Part shown: positions 1 to 7,913 of the stretch, piece after piece
Layout: every line of letters starts with the position of its first letter
Numbering within the stretch: the stretch's first letter is position 1
DNA from: JADJOY01 sp046331705 [NCBI: bacterium]
GTDB lineage: Bacteria; JADJOY01
Length of the DNA stretch: 48,155 nt
Direction of reading: 5' to 3'
NCBI GenBank assembly: GCA_046331705.1
Contig: JAXLQJ010000055.1
Span: 1 to 48,155, forward strand
Position numbers and translations under genes: made by a program
Notes under the pieces: generated by a model
Seen by the model: only the letters and a program-made list of their open reading frames with translations
Told to the model about the DNA's origin: nothing
Databases searched by the model: none

Positions 1-1
1 A

Positions 2-418
2 GGGCGGATGTTCGCGGACGAAGCGGAAGTGCTGGCCGGCAGCGGCAAATGCCTGACGGGCGTGTGCATGATGGGGCTCACCCTCGACGAGGTCGCCGAG
101 GTCGCGCGCCTGCACACGGCCGCTTCCGTCACCGTGCTGCGCGACCTCACACCGGCGCAGTTCGCGGAGCACGTGAGGCAGAGCAACGACCCCGCGCGTC
201 GCTACGCGGTCAACTTCACGCGCAAGGTGATCTTCGGCGCCGGCGGCGGCCACCACTCGCCGCTCGGGGGCTACCTCGAGCCGGAAGGCCTGGTCTTCGT
301 CCTCGACGTGAACCGTGATTTCGGGCCCTGGCTGATCGAGCGCGAGCGGCTCTACGCCGCGATGGACACGTTGGACGACACGAGCCAGCGCAAGCGCGGG
401 TTGCTGCTCGTCGAATGA
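2..418 (+). CDS. Phytochelatin synthase-like protein, C-terminal part (5' end outside window)
   Basis: Papain-like gamma-glutamylcysteine dipeptidyl transpeptidase family, which makes phytochelatins or cleaves glutathione and its conjugates. The visible 136 residues after the first in-frame ATG (position 8) hold NDPARRYAVNF, then GGGHHSPLGGYL with the expected catalytic His (about residue 82-83), then VLDVN with the expected catalytic Asp (about residue 100), and the family's closing AMDTLDDTSQRKRGLLLVE. The catalytic Cys lies in the N-terminal half, upstream of the window, and the frame stays open to the left edge, so this is a partial gene and not a short one. Bacterial members often consist of the catalytic domain only, and the stop directly after the RGLLLVE block fits that. 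Whether it acts as a synthase or only a glutathione hydrolase cannot be told from this half. Confidence 0.85.
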   Translation, partial: GRMFADEAEVLAGSGKCLTGVCMMGLTLDEVAEVARLHTAASVTVLRDLTPAQFAEHVRQSNDPARRYAVNFTRKVIFGAGGGHHSPLGGYLEPEGLVFVLDVNRDFGPWLIERERLYAAMDTLDDTSQRKRGLLLVE

Positions 419-612
419 GCGCGGCGCGGGGCAGGGCTGCGCTCGCCGGCCGCGGGCCTGCCGAGGCAGGGGGACCGCGGTGGTGGTCCGCCGAACGGCG
501 CGGGGAGGGACTCGACGAGCTCTAGGCTCGCGGAGTCGAGGACGGTGGCGCCGATCGCGAGCGCCCACGCGAACCGCATCCAGCGCGCGGCTCGCGGGCG
601 CGTGTGCGTCAT
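352..612 (-). CDS. Possible small coupled ORF downstream of the propeller protein
   Basis: An 86-codon frame starts with ATG at 612 in an ATGA overlap with the stop of the gene upstream on the same strand (609-2408), the classic arrangement for translational coupling. The first 35 residues contain one moderately hydrophobic segment (RFAWALAIGATVLD). The last half is Pro/Arg/Ser-rich and overlaps the 3' end of the convergent phytochelatin-synthase-like gene, so it may be read-through rather than real protein. No family recognised. It could also be the start of a gene that has lost its end. Confidence 0.25.
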   Translation of the reverse strand: MTHTRPRAARWMRFAWALAIGATVLDSASLELVESLPAPFGGPPPRSPCLGRPAAGERSPAPRRAHSTSSNPRLRWLVSSNVSIAA

Positions 613-2408
613 GGCCCGTCGACCGCGGGTGAACCGATCCGCGCGAGGTCGATCTCGACGAGCCCGCACGGGGACGTGAAATAGCCGCGTTGCGCCTGCG
701 GGTCGATGGCAACGCCGCGTGCCGGCCCGCCCGCCTCGAGAAGCCGCTGCGCGCCGGAGCCGAGGTCTCGCACCAGCACGTCGGCCTCGTGGAAGGACCC
801 GGCCATCACGATCTGGCGCTGGGGGTCGAGGGCGATCTCGCGCACGCCGAACGGCGCCGCCAGCTGGCGCACGAGCGCCAAGCTCGTGGAGTCGCGCACG
901 TCGATGCGCGAGAGCAGCGGCCGGCCCAAGTAGAGCAGCCCGCGACGCTCGTCGAGCGCCATGCCGCTCACCACGCGGCCCACGTCCGCGATGGGCTCGA
1001 GCGAGGTGCTCGTGGGCGTGAGCGCCCAGAGCGCGCGACCGAAGCGCGTGTTGCTGAACAGCACGCGCCCGGAGCGAGGCTCGAAGATCGATTGCCAGAA
1101 GAAGACCCGTGGCTGCCGCAGCACGCGCGCGGCACCGCTCGCCGCCTCCACGATCGCGAGGTTCTCGCGCCAGTCGGGAGTGACGACGATCGCGTCCTGC
1201 GGCGGCACGAAGGTGGCCACCGTCGCCGAATGAAAGCCGGGAATCGGGAATGCCCGGGTCGCGCGCGTCGCGAGATCGATCTCCCAGAGCGCCGGGCAAT
1301 CGGGCCGCTCGTCGGGAAGGCAGGCGTTGGTGACGTAGACGCGCTCGCGGCGCGGATCGTACGCGAGGCCGGTGAGCGCCGGATCGCGAGGAGGGTGCAG
1401 GGGCGCAGGCGGCGTGAGGAGGAGCGTTTCGACCGTGCCGCGCTCCAGGTCCACCAGCGCCAGACGCGGGTCCCAGGCCAGGCTCAAGACCGCGAGCTGG
1501 CGCTCGGGTATGACCAGCACGTCGTAGAACTTGACGAAGGCGAGGCCTTGCGCGGGCCCGAACACCCGCAACACCCCCGGTTGGCGCGCGACCTCGGCGC
1601 ACGCGATCGGCGCGCGCGGTCCGAAGTCGAGATCGTCGAACTCGCCGCGGTGCACGAAGAGCACGGGAACGAGCGCGGCCGTGCCGACCACCACTCGCGC
1701 CGCGGCGGCAGGAATGCCGCCCATCCGGTGCGCGCCAGTGGCGAGCCACGCGAGCAGCAAGAGGCTCCGCGCGGCGATCGGCCCGGGTTCGACGAGGGCG
1801 AGCGCGACCAGCAGCAAGCGGAGCGCTTCGGCGCCGAGCCAGACGATCGCGCAGCGCGCGATCCCATGGGGAAGTCTCCGCGTCGCGAGTCGCGAAGCGA
1901 TGCGGGCGAACGCGCTCGCGAGGCCGAGCGCGGCGATCGCCGCCACGGCCATCGCCGCGAGCACGCGCCCGGGAGTGTGGGCCAAGGCCATCGCGCCGAA
2001 CGCGAGGGCTGCGGCCAGCAGCAGCGCGAGCATCGCGAGCTCGCTAGAGTCGCGGAGGCGGAGCGCCGCGCCCGCGAGTGCGGGTCGAATGCCGTCGCGG
2101 GTGGCTCGCCGAGCGAAACGCACCAGGCCGACCGCGAACACCACGGCCCCGACCCCGGCTGCGAGGGATCCGACCCAGCTGGGGACCAGCACACCGTAGA
2201 ACCCCCAAGAGGCGAACGGTACGATCGCCCACGCCCACAGGTTCTCGCGCACGAGTGGCGGTGCGACGCCGAACGCAACCGCCGTCGCGGTCGCGAGCCA
2301 GAGCAGCGTGGCGCCGGCGCCAGCGAGCCACGCGACCTCGACGACGCGACGTGGAGTCGCCCGCGACGAGAGCCCGCGTGCGTTGCTCTTGGATGGGGCG
2401 ATCTGCAT
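609..2408 (-). CDS. Multi-pass membrane protein with C-terminal beta-propeller-like domain
   Basis: 599 residues if started at the ATG at 2408 (MQIAPSK...). An upstream in-frame start at 2471 would add an unconvincing Arg-rich stretch. The first 260 or so residues contain about seven or eight hydrophobic segments. The rest is soluble and has NHL/YVTN-like repeats with phrases such as GLAYDPRRERVYVTN, GMALDERRGLLYLG, EIALDPQRQIVMAGS and GVAIDPQAQRGYFT, typical of six- or seven-bladed propellers that read out linear sequence repeats. This suggests a membrane-anchored propeller outside the cytoplasm, but no named family is recognised and the ligand is unknown. It is divergent from the SnoaL-like gene at 2636, leaving about 230 bases for both promoters. 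Confidence 0.75.
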   Translation of the reverse strand: MQIAPSKSNARGLSSRATPRRVVEVAWLAGAGATLLWLATATAVAFGVAPPLVRENLWAWAIVPFASWGFYGVLVPSWVGSLAAGVGAVVFAVGLVRFARRATRDGIRPALAGAALRLRDSSELAMLALLLAAALAFGAMALAHTPGRVLAAMAVAAIAALGLASAFARIASRLATRRLPHGIARCAIVWLGAEALRLLLVALALVEPGPIAARSLLLLAWLATGAHRMGGIPAAAARVVVGTAALVPVLFVHRGEFDDLDFGPRAPIACAEVARQPGVLRVFGPAQGLAFVKFYDVLVIPERQLAVLSLAWDPRLALVDLERGTVETLLLTPPAPLHPPRDPALTGLAYDPRRERVYVTNACLPDERPDCPALWEIDLATRATRAFPIPGFHSATVATFVPPQDAIVVTPDWRENLAIVEAASGAARVLRQPRVFFWQSIFEPRSGRVLFSNTRFGRALWALTPTSTSLEPIADVGRVVSGMALDERRGLLYLGRPLLSRIDVRDSTSLALVRQLAAPFGVREIALDPQRQIVMAGSFHEADVLVRDLGSGAQRLLEAGGPARGVAIDPQAQRGYFTSPCGLVEIDLARIGSPAVDGP

Positions 2409-2635
2409 CCGATCGAGTCGAGGCGTGCCGTCGCGCCGCGTGCAGCGGAGAGGGTCGCGCGAGCCGCGCACGCTCTACGCCATGGATCGGCTGCGCGGCA
2501 ACGGTCCGGAGGGGCGCGGCGGGGCGCCGTCGGGTAGCAGGCCGAGGATGCTGGCGCCGCGCCGCCGCGCGGCGGCCTGCTACGCTTCGCGCCCGGCGGT
2601 GCGGGCACGCCGCGTCGCGAGTCGGAGGAACGGAC

Positions 2636-3037
2636 ATGGCGCTCGATACCGTGAGCCAGTGGCATGCGCTCGTCGCGAGGCGCGATCCGGATGCGCTCGA
2701 CGATCTGCTCGCCGACGACGTGGTCTTCCACTCCCCGATCGTGCACACGCCGCAGCGGGGCAAGGCGCTCACACGGCTCTATCTCACCGCCGCGTTCCAC
2801 GTGCTCGTGGAGAACGAGTTCCGCTACGTGCGCGAGGTGGTGGGCGAGCGGGACGCGGTCCTCGAGTTCACGGCCACCGTCGACGGCATCCACGTCAACG
2901 GCGTCGACATGATCCACTGGAACGCGGAAGGTCGCATCGACGACTTCAAGGTGATGCTCCGACCGCTCAAGGCCGTGAATCTCTTGCACTCGCTCATGCG
3001 CTCGATGCTCGATCAGCTGGCGGCGTCGAGCGCCTGA
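2636..3037 (+). CDS. SnoaL-like / NTF2-fold protein
   Basis: 133 residues. The start is fixed by a strong ribosome binding site, GGAGGA, seven bases before the ATG. The pattern is that of SnoaL-like nuclear-transport-factor-2-fold proteins: an N-terminal helix pair ending in DPDALDDLLADDVVFHSP, a central conical-barrel strand set (VLEFTATVDGIHVNGVD), and a closing strand WNAEGRIDDFKVMLRPLKAV. Such proteins are small cyclases, isomerases, hydrolases or simply ligand-binding proteins, so the fold call is stronger than any activity call. The gene stands alone, with convergent and divergent neighbours. Length is normal for the family. Confidence 0.8.
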   Translation: MALDTVSQWHALVARRDPDALDDLLADDVVFHSPIVHTPQRGKALTRLYLTAAFHVLVENEFRYVREVVGERDAVLEFTATVDGIHVNGVDMIHWNAEGRIDDFKVMLRPLKAVNLLHSLMRSMLDQLAASSA

Positions 3038-3076
3038 GCGGCCGCGCGCCGGCGCGGGGGCGCGAAGTCCAGCGGC

Positions 3077-4009
3077 TCAGCGCTCCGCGGCGGCGGCGAG
3101 CGGCGAGCCCGAGGCGGGTGCGGGCTGCGTCGCGATCGCCCGCCACCGGAACGGCACCGTGAGCTGTCCCCGATAGTCCTCGGGGAAGGCCGGCATGCCG
3201 CCGATGCCGATCGCATCCGGTGCGCGGCGATCGGCGGGCCAGAACATCGTGCCGAAGAGCACGTCCCAGATCATCAGGTTCGAGCCGTAGTTGCTGTTGG
3301 CTTCCGTCACCACCGTCGAATGATGCCAGCGATGCACCTCCAGCACGCTGAACAGGTAGTTGAGCGGGCCGAGCCGGATGTCGATGTTGGCGTGCTGGAA
3401 GAGCCCGACCACCGCGTTGAAGAGCGCGAGCAGCGCGAACTGCTCGGGCGGTGCGCCCAGGAGAACCAGCGGCAACGCCGAGGGCACGTAGAGCAAGATC
3501 ACGCCGAGCGGGTTGTCGCGTGCGGCGTTGAGCCAGTAGAGGCGCGTGGGGCTGTGGTGCACCGAGTGCAGCCGCCAGCCGAGCTCGGTTTCATGGCCGA
3601 AGCGGTGCGCCCAATACGCGCCCAGCTCGGACAACGTGAACGCGAGCGCGCTCTGTGCGAGCAGGGACGCGTGATTCGGCCAGAGCGCCACGGCGAGCAC
3701 GCGCGTGATGGCGGCGGCGAACGGGGCGAGCACGGCGATCAGCGCCGCCTGGCAGAGCTGCGCGGTGACGATCGTCGAGAGTAGGTTGTGGAGGATGTCC
3801 ACGCCGACGTCGCCCCGCGCTCGATTCCAGTCGGGGTCGAAGGGAAGCCAGCGCTCGAGCGCCGCCACCAGCAGCACGCTCGCGAGCACCAGCGCGATCA
3901 CCACCGGCATCAGCGCCACGCCGCGCTCGATCGCGAGGAGCGCGAGCCCGTGGGTCGTCAGGAACGTGAGCGGGAACACCGTGACGGCGACGATCGGGCG
4001 GAGCTTCAC
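3077..4009 (-). CDS. Sterol desaturase / fatty acid hydroxylase family membrane protein
   Basis: 310 residues, integral membrane di-iron oxygenase family (ERG3, CarS and alkylglycerol monooxygenase relatives). All three histidine clusters are present: HRFGH (about 135-139), HSVHH (148-152) and HRWHH (226-230), embedded among hydrophobic helices. The GTG start at 4009 overlaps the stop of the GntR gene by four bases (GTGA) and is preceded by AAGGAG, so the two proteins are translationally coupled. The coupling suggests the regulator senses a substrate, product or membrane-lipid state relevant to this hydroxylase. That link is inference, and the hydroxylated lipid is unknown. The C-terminal tail is Ala/Pro-rich and variable. 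Confidence 0.88.
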   Translation of the reverse strand: MKLRPIVAVTVFPLTFLTTHGLALLAIERGVALMPVVIALVLASVLLVAALERWLPFDPDWNRARGDVGVDILHNLLSTIVTAQLCQAALIAVLAPFAAAITRVLAVALWPNHASLLAQSALAFTLSELGAYWAHRFGHETELGWRLHSVHHSPTRLYWLNAARDNPLGVILLYVPSALPLVLLGAPPEQFALLALFNAVVGLFQHANIDIRLGPLNYLFSVLEVHRWHHSTVVTEANSNYGSNLMIWDVLFGTMFWPADRRAPDAIGIGGMPAFPEDYRGQLTVPFRWRAIATQPAPASGSPLAAAAER

Positions 4010-4836
4010 GTCGATCTCCTTCGCGCGGGTACGCGGCGCGCAGGCGGGCGCCGAGTGCGCGCACGGCGCGGCGCGGGCGGCGAGGTCCCGATGCCCAGGC
4101 GGGCGAGCAGGGCGCGGTCCTGCGCGCCGAAATGCTCCGCGACGATGCGCCGCGCCGCCGCCGCGTCGCCGCGTTCGAGGGCATCGCAGAGCGCGAGGTG
4201 GACGGACACGTAGTCGGGCCGGACCGGTAGGTCCGCGCCCAACGGGCGCACCGCCTCGACGTAGATGGCGGTGAGATCGTTGACCAGCCACACGTCCGCG
4301 ACTAGACCGGCCGCCTCCAGGATGGCGCGGGCCATCGCGAAGTCCGCCTGCGCGAAGCGCGCGGCGTCGTGCCGCTCGCGCCACGCTTGATCCACCGCCC
4401 TGCGCGCGGCAGCGAGATCGCCTGGGACGAGCCGCGTCGCCGCGCGCTCGAGTGCGTCGGCGGTGACGGCGCGCCGCAGCGCGAGCACGTCGCCGAGCAC
4501 CTCGGCGTGCCGCGGGAAGACGGGATTGGCGGCGCCGTGGTGGAGGAACGCGGGCAACACCGCGAGCGACCACTCGCGCCATGGCCTCACGACGGCGCCC
4601 GAGCCGCGGTGCACCGCGATCACGCCGCGAGCGGCGAGCCGAGCGAGGGCCGCGCGCAGCGTCACGCGGCTGGTGGCGAAGCGCGCGACCAGCTGCCGTT
4701 CGGCAGGAAGCCGTGCGCCGGGGCCGTGAACGCCGCCGACGATCTCGGCGAGCAGCGTCGCGGCGATCGTGCTGGCGAAGGCCGCTTCGCCGGGTTCGCC
4801 GACGGGGGGCGCCTCGAGAGATTGCGCGCGTGGCAT
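4006..4836 (-). CDS. GntR family transcriptional regulator (FadR/FCD subfamily)
   Basis: 276 residues. An N-terminal winged helix-turn-helix (about 24-84) carries the family signature LPAERQLVARFATSRVTLRAAL followed by RGVIAVHRGSGAVV in the wing. Residues about 100-250 form an all-helical FCD-like ligand-binding domain. The last 25 residues are Arg/Pro-rich and may be unstructured. The ATG at 4836 sits two bases from a perfect 22-base palindrome (4839-4860) that covers the predicted transcription start, so autoregulation is very likely. It is first in a two-gene unit with the hydroxylase gene. FCD regulators usually bind small carboxylates, fatty acids or acyl-CoA, but the effector here is unknown. 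Confidence 0.88.
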   Translation of the reverse strand: MPRAQSLEAPPVGEPGEAAFASTIAATLLAEIVGGVHGPGARLPAERQLVARFATSRVTLRAALARLAARGVIAVHRGSGAVVRPWREWSLAVLPAFLHHGAANPVFPRHAEVLGDVLALRRAVTADALERAATRLVPGDLAAARRAVDQAWRERHDAARFAQADFAMARAILEAAGLVADVWLVNDLTAIYVEAVRPLGADLPVRPDYVSVHLALCDALERGDAAAARRIVAEHFGAQDRALLARLGIGTSPPAPRRARTRRPPARRVPARRRST

Positions 4837-4838
4837 GT

Positions 4839-4862
4839 GGATAGTCCAATTGGACTATCCAA
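4839..4862. promoter_or_regulatory. Operator: perfect 22-bp palindrome plus overlapping half site
   Basis: GGATAGTCCAATTGGACTATCC is its own reverse complement at 4839-4860. The same stretch can also be read as two adjacent smaller dyads: TGGA-TAG-TCCA (4838-4848) and TTGGA-CTA-TCCAA (4850-4862). The site lies directly downstream of the -10 element and next to the GntR start codon, the expected place for an autorepressor to block transcription initiation. A perfect AT-rich palindrome of this length stands out strongly in this GC-rich background. Confidence 0.8.
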
Positions 4863-4890
4863 TTCTGGTCGGCCTGCTGCTGCGAGTCAA
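4862..4890 (-). promoter_or_regulatory. Sigma-70-type promoter of the GntR-hydroxylase operon
   Basis: On the minus strand: -35 TTGACT (4885-4890), a 17-base spacer, and -10 CAGAAT (4862-4867). That is five of six and four of six consensus matches with optimal spacing. Transcription would start near 4855, inside the palindromic operator, giving a leader of about 20 bases. Confidence 0.65.
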
Positions 4891-5132
4891 CCCGCGGCCA
4901 TCGACTTCGAGCGCATCGGGTGCATCGCCCGCTCACCCGCCGGGCAGCGTCCGTGGGCAGCGTCCGCGCGTCCGTGGGCGCGTCCGTGGGACTTCCGGGA
5001 CGGAGCGCGCGGGGCTACTCTGCGCCCTTCGTCGCCGCGCCGGCGAGGCCCGCCCGAGCCCGTGGGCGTCGTCCGCGGCGGCATCGCTTGCCGGTGCGCC
5101 GCGCGGGTCGTCGCGTGCCGGAGGAACCGTAC

Positions 5133-6158
5133 GTGCCCACCACCGCACCCGTCATCGAATGCCGCGGAGTCGGCAAGCACTACCGGACCCAGGTCCGCGG
5201 CGAGGGCGCGTTCGGCATCCTGCGCGGCTTCTTCGGCAGACGGGTGCGCGAGCACGTCGCGCTCACGAACATCGAGCTGGTGGTGGGGGCCGGCGAGCTG
5301 ATCGGGCTCATCGGGGCGAACGGTGCCGGCAAGACCACGCTCGTGAAATGCCTGACCGGCATCGTGCCGGTGAGCCAGGGGCGCTGCACGCTCTTCGGCC
5401 GCGATGCCTTCCACCTGACTCGCGCCGAGAAGCGGCGCCTCTCGCTGGTGATGGGGCAGCGCTCGCAGCTGTGGTGGGACATCCCCGCGATCGATTCCTT
5501 CCGGTTGCTGCGGGAGATCTATCAGGTCGACGCGCGGCGCTTCGACGAGCGCGTGCGGGAGCAGGCGGAGCGCCTGGGCGTCACGGATCGCCTGCAGGTC
5601 CAGCTCCGCCAGCTCTCGCTCGGCGAACGCATGAAGATGGAGATCATCGGCGCGTTCCTCCACGATCCGGACGTGGTCTTCCTCGACGAGCCCACGATCG
5701 GGCTCGACCTCTTGTCGCAGGAGGTCATCCGTTCGTTCTTGCGGGACGTGAACCGGGAGCGCGGCACCACCGTCATCCTCACCTCGCACGACATGGCCGA
5801 CATCGAGGAGACCTGCGATCGCCTGGTGATCCTGGAGGGTGGCCGCGTGCTCTTCGACGGGGATCTGGTCGATCTGCGTCGTCGCTTCGTCGGCAGGCGC
5901 GCGGTGGAGGTGCACCTCGAGCCGGGCTCGCGGCCGTGGTCGGTGGAGCTGGCTGGCGATCTCGCTCGCCACGGGGCATCGCTGGTGCGCGAAGCGCCGC
6001 GGGCGCTCACGTTCGAGGTCCCGGCGGAGAACTGCCAGCGATTCATCCAGCATCTCTTCGATCTCTTCCAGGTCCGCGATCTGGCCGTCGAGCGCCAGCC
6101 GCTCGAGAACCTGATCCGCGAGATCTTCCGCTCCGGCGAGCTCGAGCGGCAGCCATGA
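5133..6158 (+). CDS. ABC transporter ATP-binding protein (ABC-2 exporter, COG4586-like)
   Basis: 341 residues from the GTG at 5133, chosen because CCGGAGGA lies seven bases upstream. The longer frame to 4920 adds only low-complexity Arg/Pro/Ala. It contains Walker A GANGAGKTT (61-69), a Q-loop MGQRSQLWW (about 108-115), signature LSLGE (161-165), Walker B VVFLDEP (181-187) and H-loop LTSHD. The MGQRSQLWWDIPAIDSF stretch after Walker A is typical of the subfamily paired with two dissimilar six-helix permeases. The gene is the first of three, joined to the next by an ATGA overlap, so the exporter was built as one operon. Substrate unknown. Confidence 0.92.
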   Translation: MPTTAPVIECRGVGKHYRTQVRGEGAFGILRGFFGRRVREHVALTNIELVVGAGELIGLIGANGAGKTTLVKCLTGIVPVSQGRCTLFGRDAFHLTRAEKRRLSLVMGQRSQLWWDIPAIDSFRLLREIYQVDARRFDERVREQAERLGVTDRLQVQLRQLSLGERMKMEIIGAFLHDPDVVFLDEPTIGLDLLSQEVIRSFLRDVNRERGTTVILTSHDMADIEETCDRLVILEGGRVLFDGDLVDLRRRFVGRRAVEVHLEPGSRPWSVELAGDLARHGASLVREAPRALTFEVPAENCQRFIQHLFDLFQVRDLAVERQPLENLIREIFRSGELERQP

Positions 6159-6991
6159 ACGCGCGCGTCGCGCTGCGCGGAGCGCTGGGCGAGGAGCTCG
6201 GGCTCCTGCCGCACGTCGTCGCCTACGAGTGGCGCAAGGCGACGGCGTTCGCGTGGATTTCCGCAGGGCGAGATCCTGCGCGGCCTGCCGCGGCCCGGCG
6301 GTGATGGCGGTCGTCTACCTGGCGATGTTCGAAGCGCGGGTGCCGAGCAGGATCGCGGCCACGTACGTGGCGCTCGTGCACTTCCTGGTGTGGACGGCGG
6401 CGATCCAGAAATGTTTGCCCGACTGGCGGGCCTGGACCTCGCGGAGCCAGATCTTCGACAGCCGTGACCAGTATCCTGGTCATGCCGGTGAGCTACTTCA
6501 CGCTGCTGTGGGCCTTCCTCCAGTCGATCGCGGTGCAGCTCTTCACGACGCGCTCTTCTGGGCGGTGGGCGCGCTCCTCGCCGGCCTGGTGGCCGCGTCC
6601 CGCGAGCAGGCTGGCGCTGCTCAGGGGCGTCCCCGCTGCTCTCGATGGGCGCCGCCTGCTACCTGCTCACGTACTTCGTCCTGAACGCGCTGGCGGTCCT
6701 GGCGGACATGGTGTCCAGGTCCTGCTCAACATGTTCCAGTTCGTGGCGGGGTTCGTCTCGGGGCTGCTGGTGCCGGTGGCGCTCATGCCGGCGGCGGTGC
6801 GCGACCTGTTCGCGCTGCTCTTCCCGTACTGGACGATCAACGCGCCGGTCGAGCTCTTGTTGGGTCGACTCGGTCACGCCGATTTCCTGCGCGGGCTGGC
6901 GGTGATGACCGTCTCGCTCGCGGCGCTCGAGCTGCTCGCCGTCTTCACGTGGCGGCGCGGGCTCGGACGCTACGCGGGAGTCGGCACGTGA
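6155..6991 (+). pseudogene. ABC-2 type permease (COG4587-like) with a broken reading frame
   Basis: Pieces of one permease are scattered over all three frames. Frame 2 gives MNARVALRGALGEELG and YEWRKATAFA from the ATG at 6155 and stops at 6304. Frame 1 gives RVDF and then AVMAVVYLAMFEARV to VHFLVWTAAIQ (about 6250-6470). Frame 2 returns with SILVMPVSYFTLLWAFLQSIAVQLF. Frame 3 carries ACYLLTYFVLNALAVLADMV (about 6655-6715). Frame 2 resumes with LLNMFQFVAGFVSGLLVPVAL to the stop at 6991. At least five frame changes are needed. The ATGA start overlap and the GTGA end overlap with its neighbours are intact, so the gene was once an ordinary operon member. It is either a recent pseudogene or a stretch with several assembly indels. 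Confidence 0.8.
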
Positions 6992-7788
6992 ACGGCTCGG
7001 CGTTGCTCCAGCACCTGCGCATCGCGTGGCAATACGCGCGGATCGGCGTGATCCGGAAATCCCAGTTCCAGGTCGAGTTCTGGAGCCAGGTGATCATGGA
7101 CTGTTGCTGGTACGCCTCGCACGTGGCCGTGTTCGAGGTCCTCTACACGCACGTCGATTCCATCGCCGGTTGGGACCGCAACGCGTTTCGCGTCTTGCTC
7201 GCGTTCCTGTTCGTGTCCGACGCCTTCATGATGATCTGGCTCGGGCAGATGTGGCGGTTCTGGCGCGACCTCAAGGACGGCCGCCTCGACTCGTTCCGGG
7301 TTCGACCGGCCTCGACGCTCTTTCTCTACGGGTTCCAGCAGTTCTCGATCGAGGGCTGCGTCAACTTGATGGTGGCGGTCGGGTACCTGGCGTTCGCCGT
7401 GGCCCGCGCGCGCGCCGAGATCACGCTCGGCGTGGTGGCGGTCACGGTCGTGGCGATCGCGCTGTCGTGGTGGGTGCGCACCGTGATCGTGACGCTCTAC
7501 GGCATCGTGGATCTGTGGCTCTTGGGCTCGGGGGCGAGCCAGTTCCTGCACGAGCTCTTGCACGCCACCGCCGATCGTCCCGCCGACGTCTTCGGCGCCC
7601 GCATCCGCACGTTCCTGCTCTACGTGCTGCCGGTCGGCGCGCTGACGCAGGTCCCGGCGAGCATGGTGCTCGGCCATTACACGCTGGTGTCGGCGTGTGC
7701 GGCGAGCGCCTGGCTGATCGTCGTCGGGATCGCCGTCATCTCCGCCTGGAACGCGAGCTTTCGCCGCTACGAGTCCGCGATGGGCTGA
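6988..7788 (+). CDS. ABC-2 type transporter permease (COG3694-like)
   Basis: 266 residues starting with GTG at 6988, which overlaps the preceding permease stop as GTGA. There are six hydrophobic segments, with family-like blocks FWSQVIMDCCWYASHVAVFEV near the N terminus, a cytoplasmic FWRDLKDGRLDSFRVRPAS segment and a long C-terminal pair of helices ending NASFRRYESAMG. It would form the exporter pore as a heterodimer with the permease encoded at 6155-6991. Since that partner is frame-broken as assembled, the exporter is functional only if the breaks are artefacts. The frame here is clean. Confidence 0.88.
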   Translation: MNGSALLQHLRIAWQYARIGVIRKSQFQVEFWSQVIMDCCWYASHVAVFEVLYTHVDSIAGWDRNAFRVLLAFLFVSDAFMMIWLGQMWRFWRDLKDGRLDSFRVRPASTLFLYGFQQFSIEGCVNLMVAVGYLAFAVARARAEITLGVVAVTVVAIALSWWVRTVIVTLYGIVDLWLLGSGASQFLHELLHATADRPADVFGARIRTFLLYVLPVGALTQVPASMVLGHYTLVSACAASAWLIVVGIAVISAWNASFRRYESAMG

Positions 7789-7823
7789 CCGCTCGGGCGC
7801 GCCCGGACGCGCCGGCGCGCTCG

Positions 7824-7849
7824 CTCGGCGCGGGTCGCGACGCGCCGAG
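7824..7849. terminator. Hairpin between convergent operons
   Basis: Perfect inverted repeat CTCGGCGCG / CGCGCCGAG (9-bp stem, 8-base loop), located in the 125 bases between the convergent ABC permease and GDSL lipoprotein genes. No T-run follows on either strand, so intrinsic termination is uncertain. The placement is the main argument. Confidence 0.35.
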
Positions 7850-7913
7850 GGCTCGTCCCTCCCGTCGTGCCGCACTGGAACGAGCCTGAAGCGATCGCTC
7901 CCGGGCGGACGCC

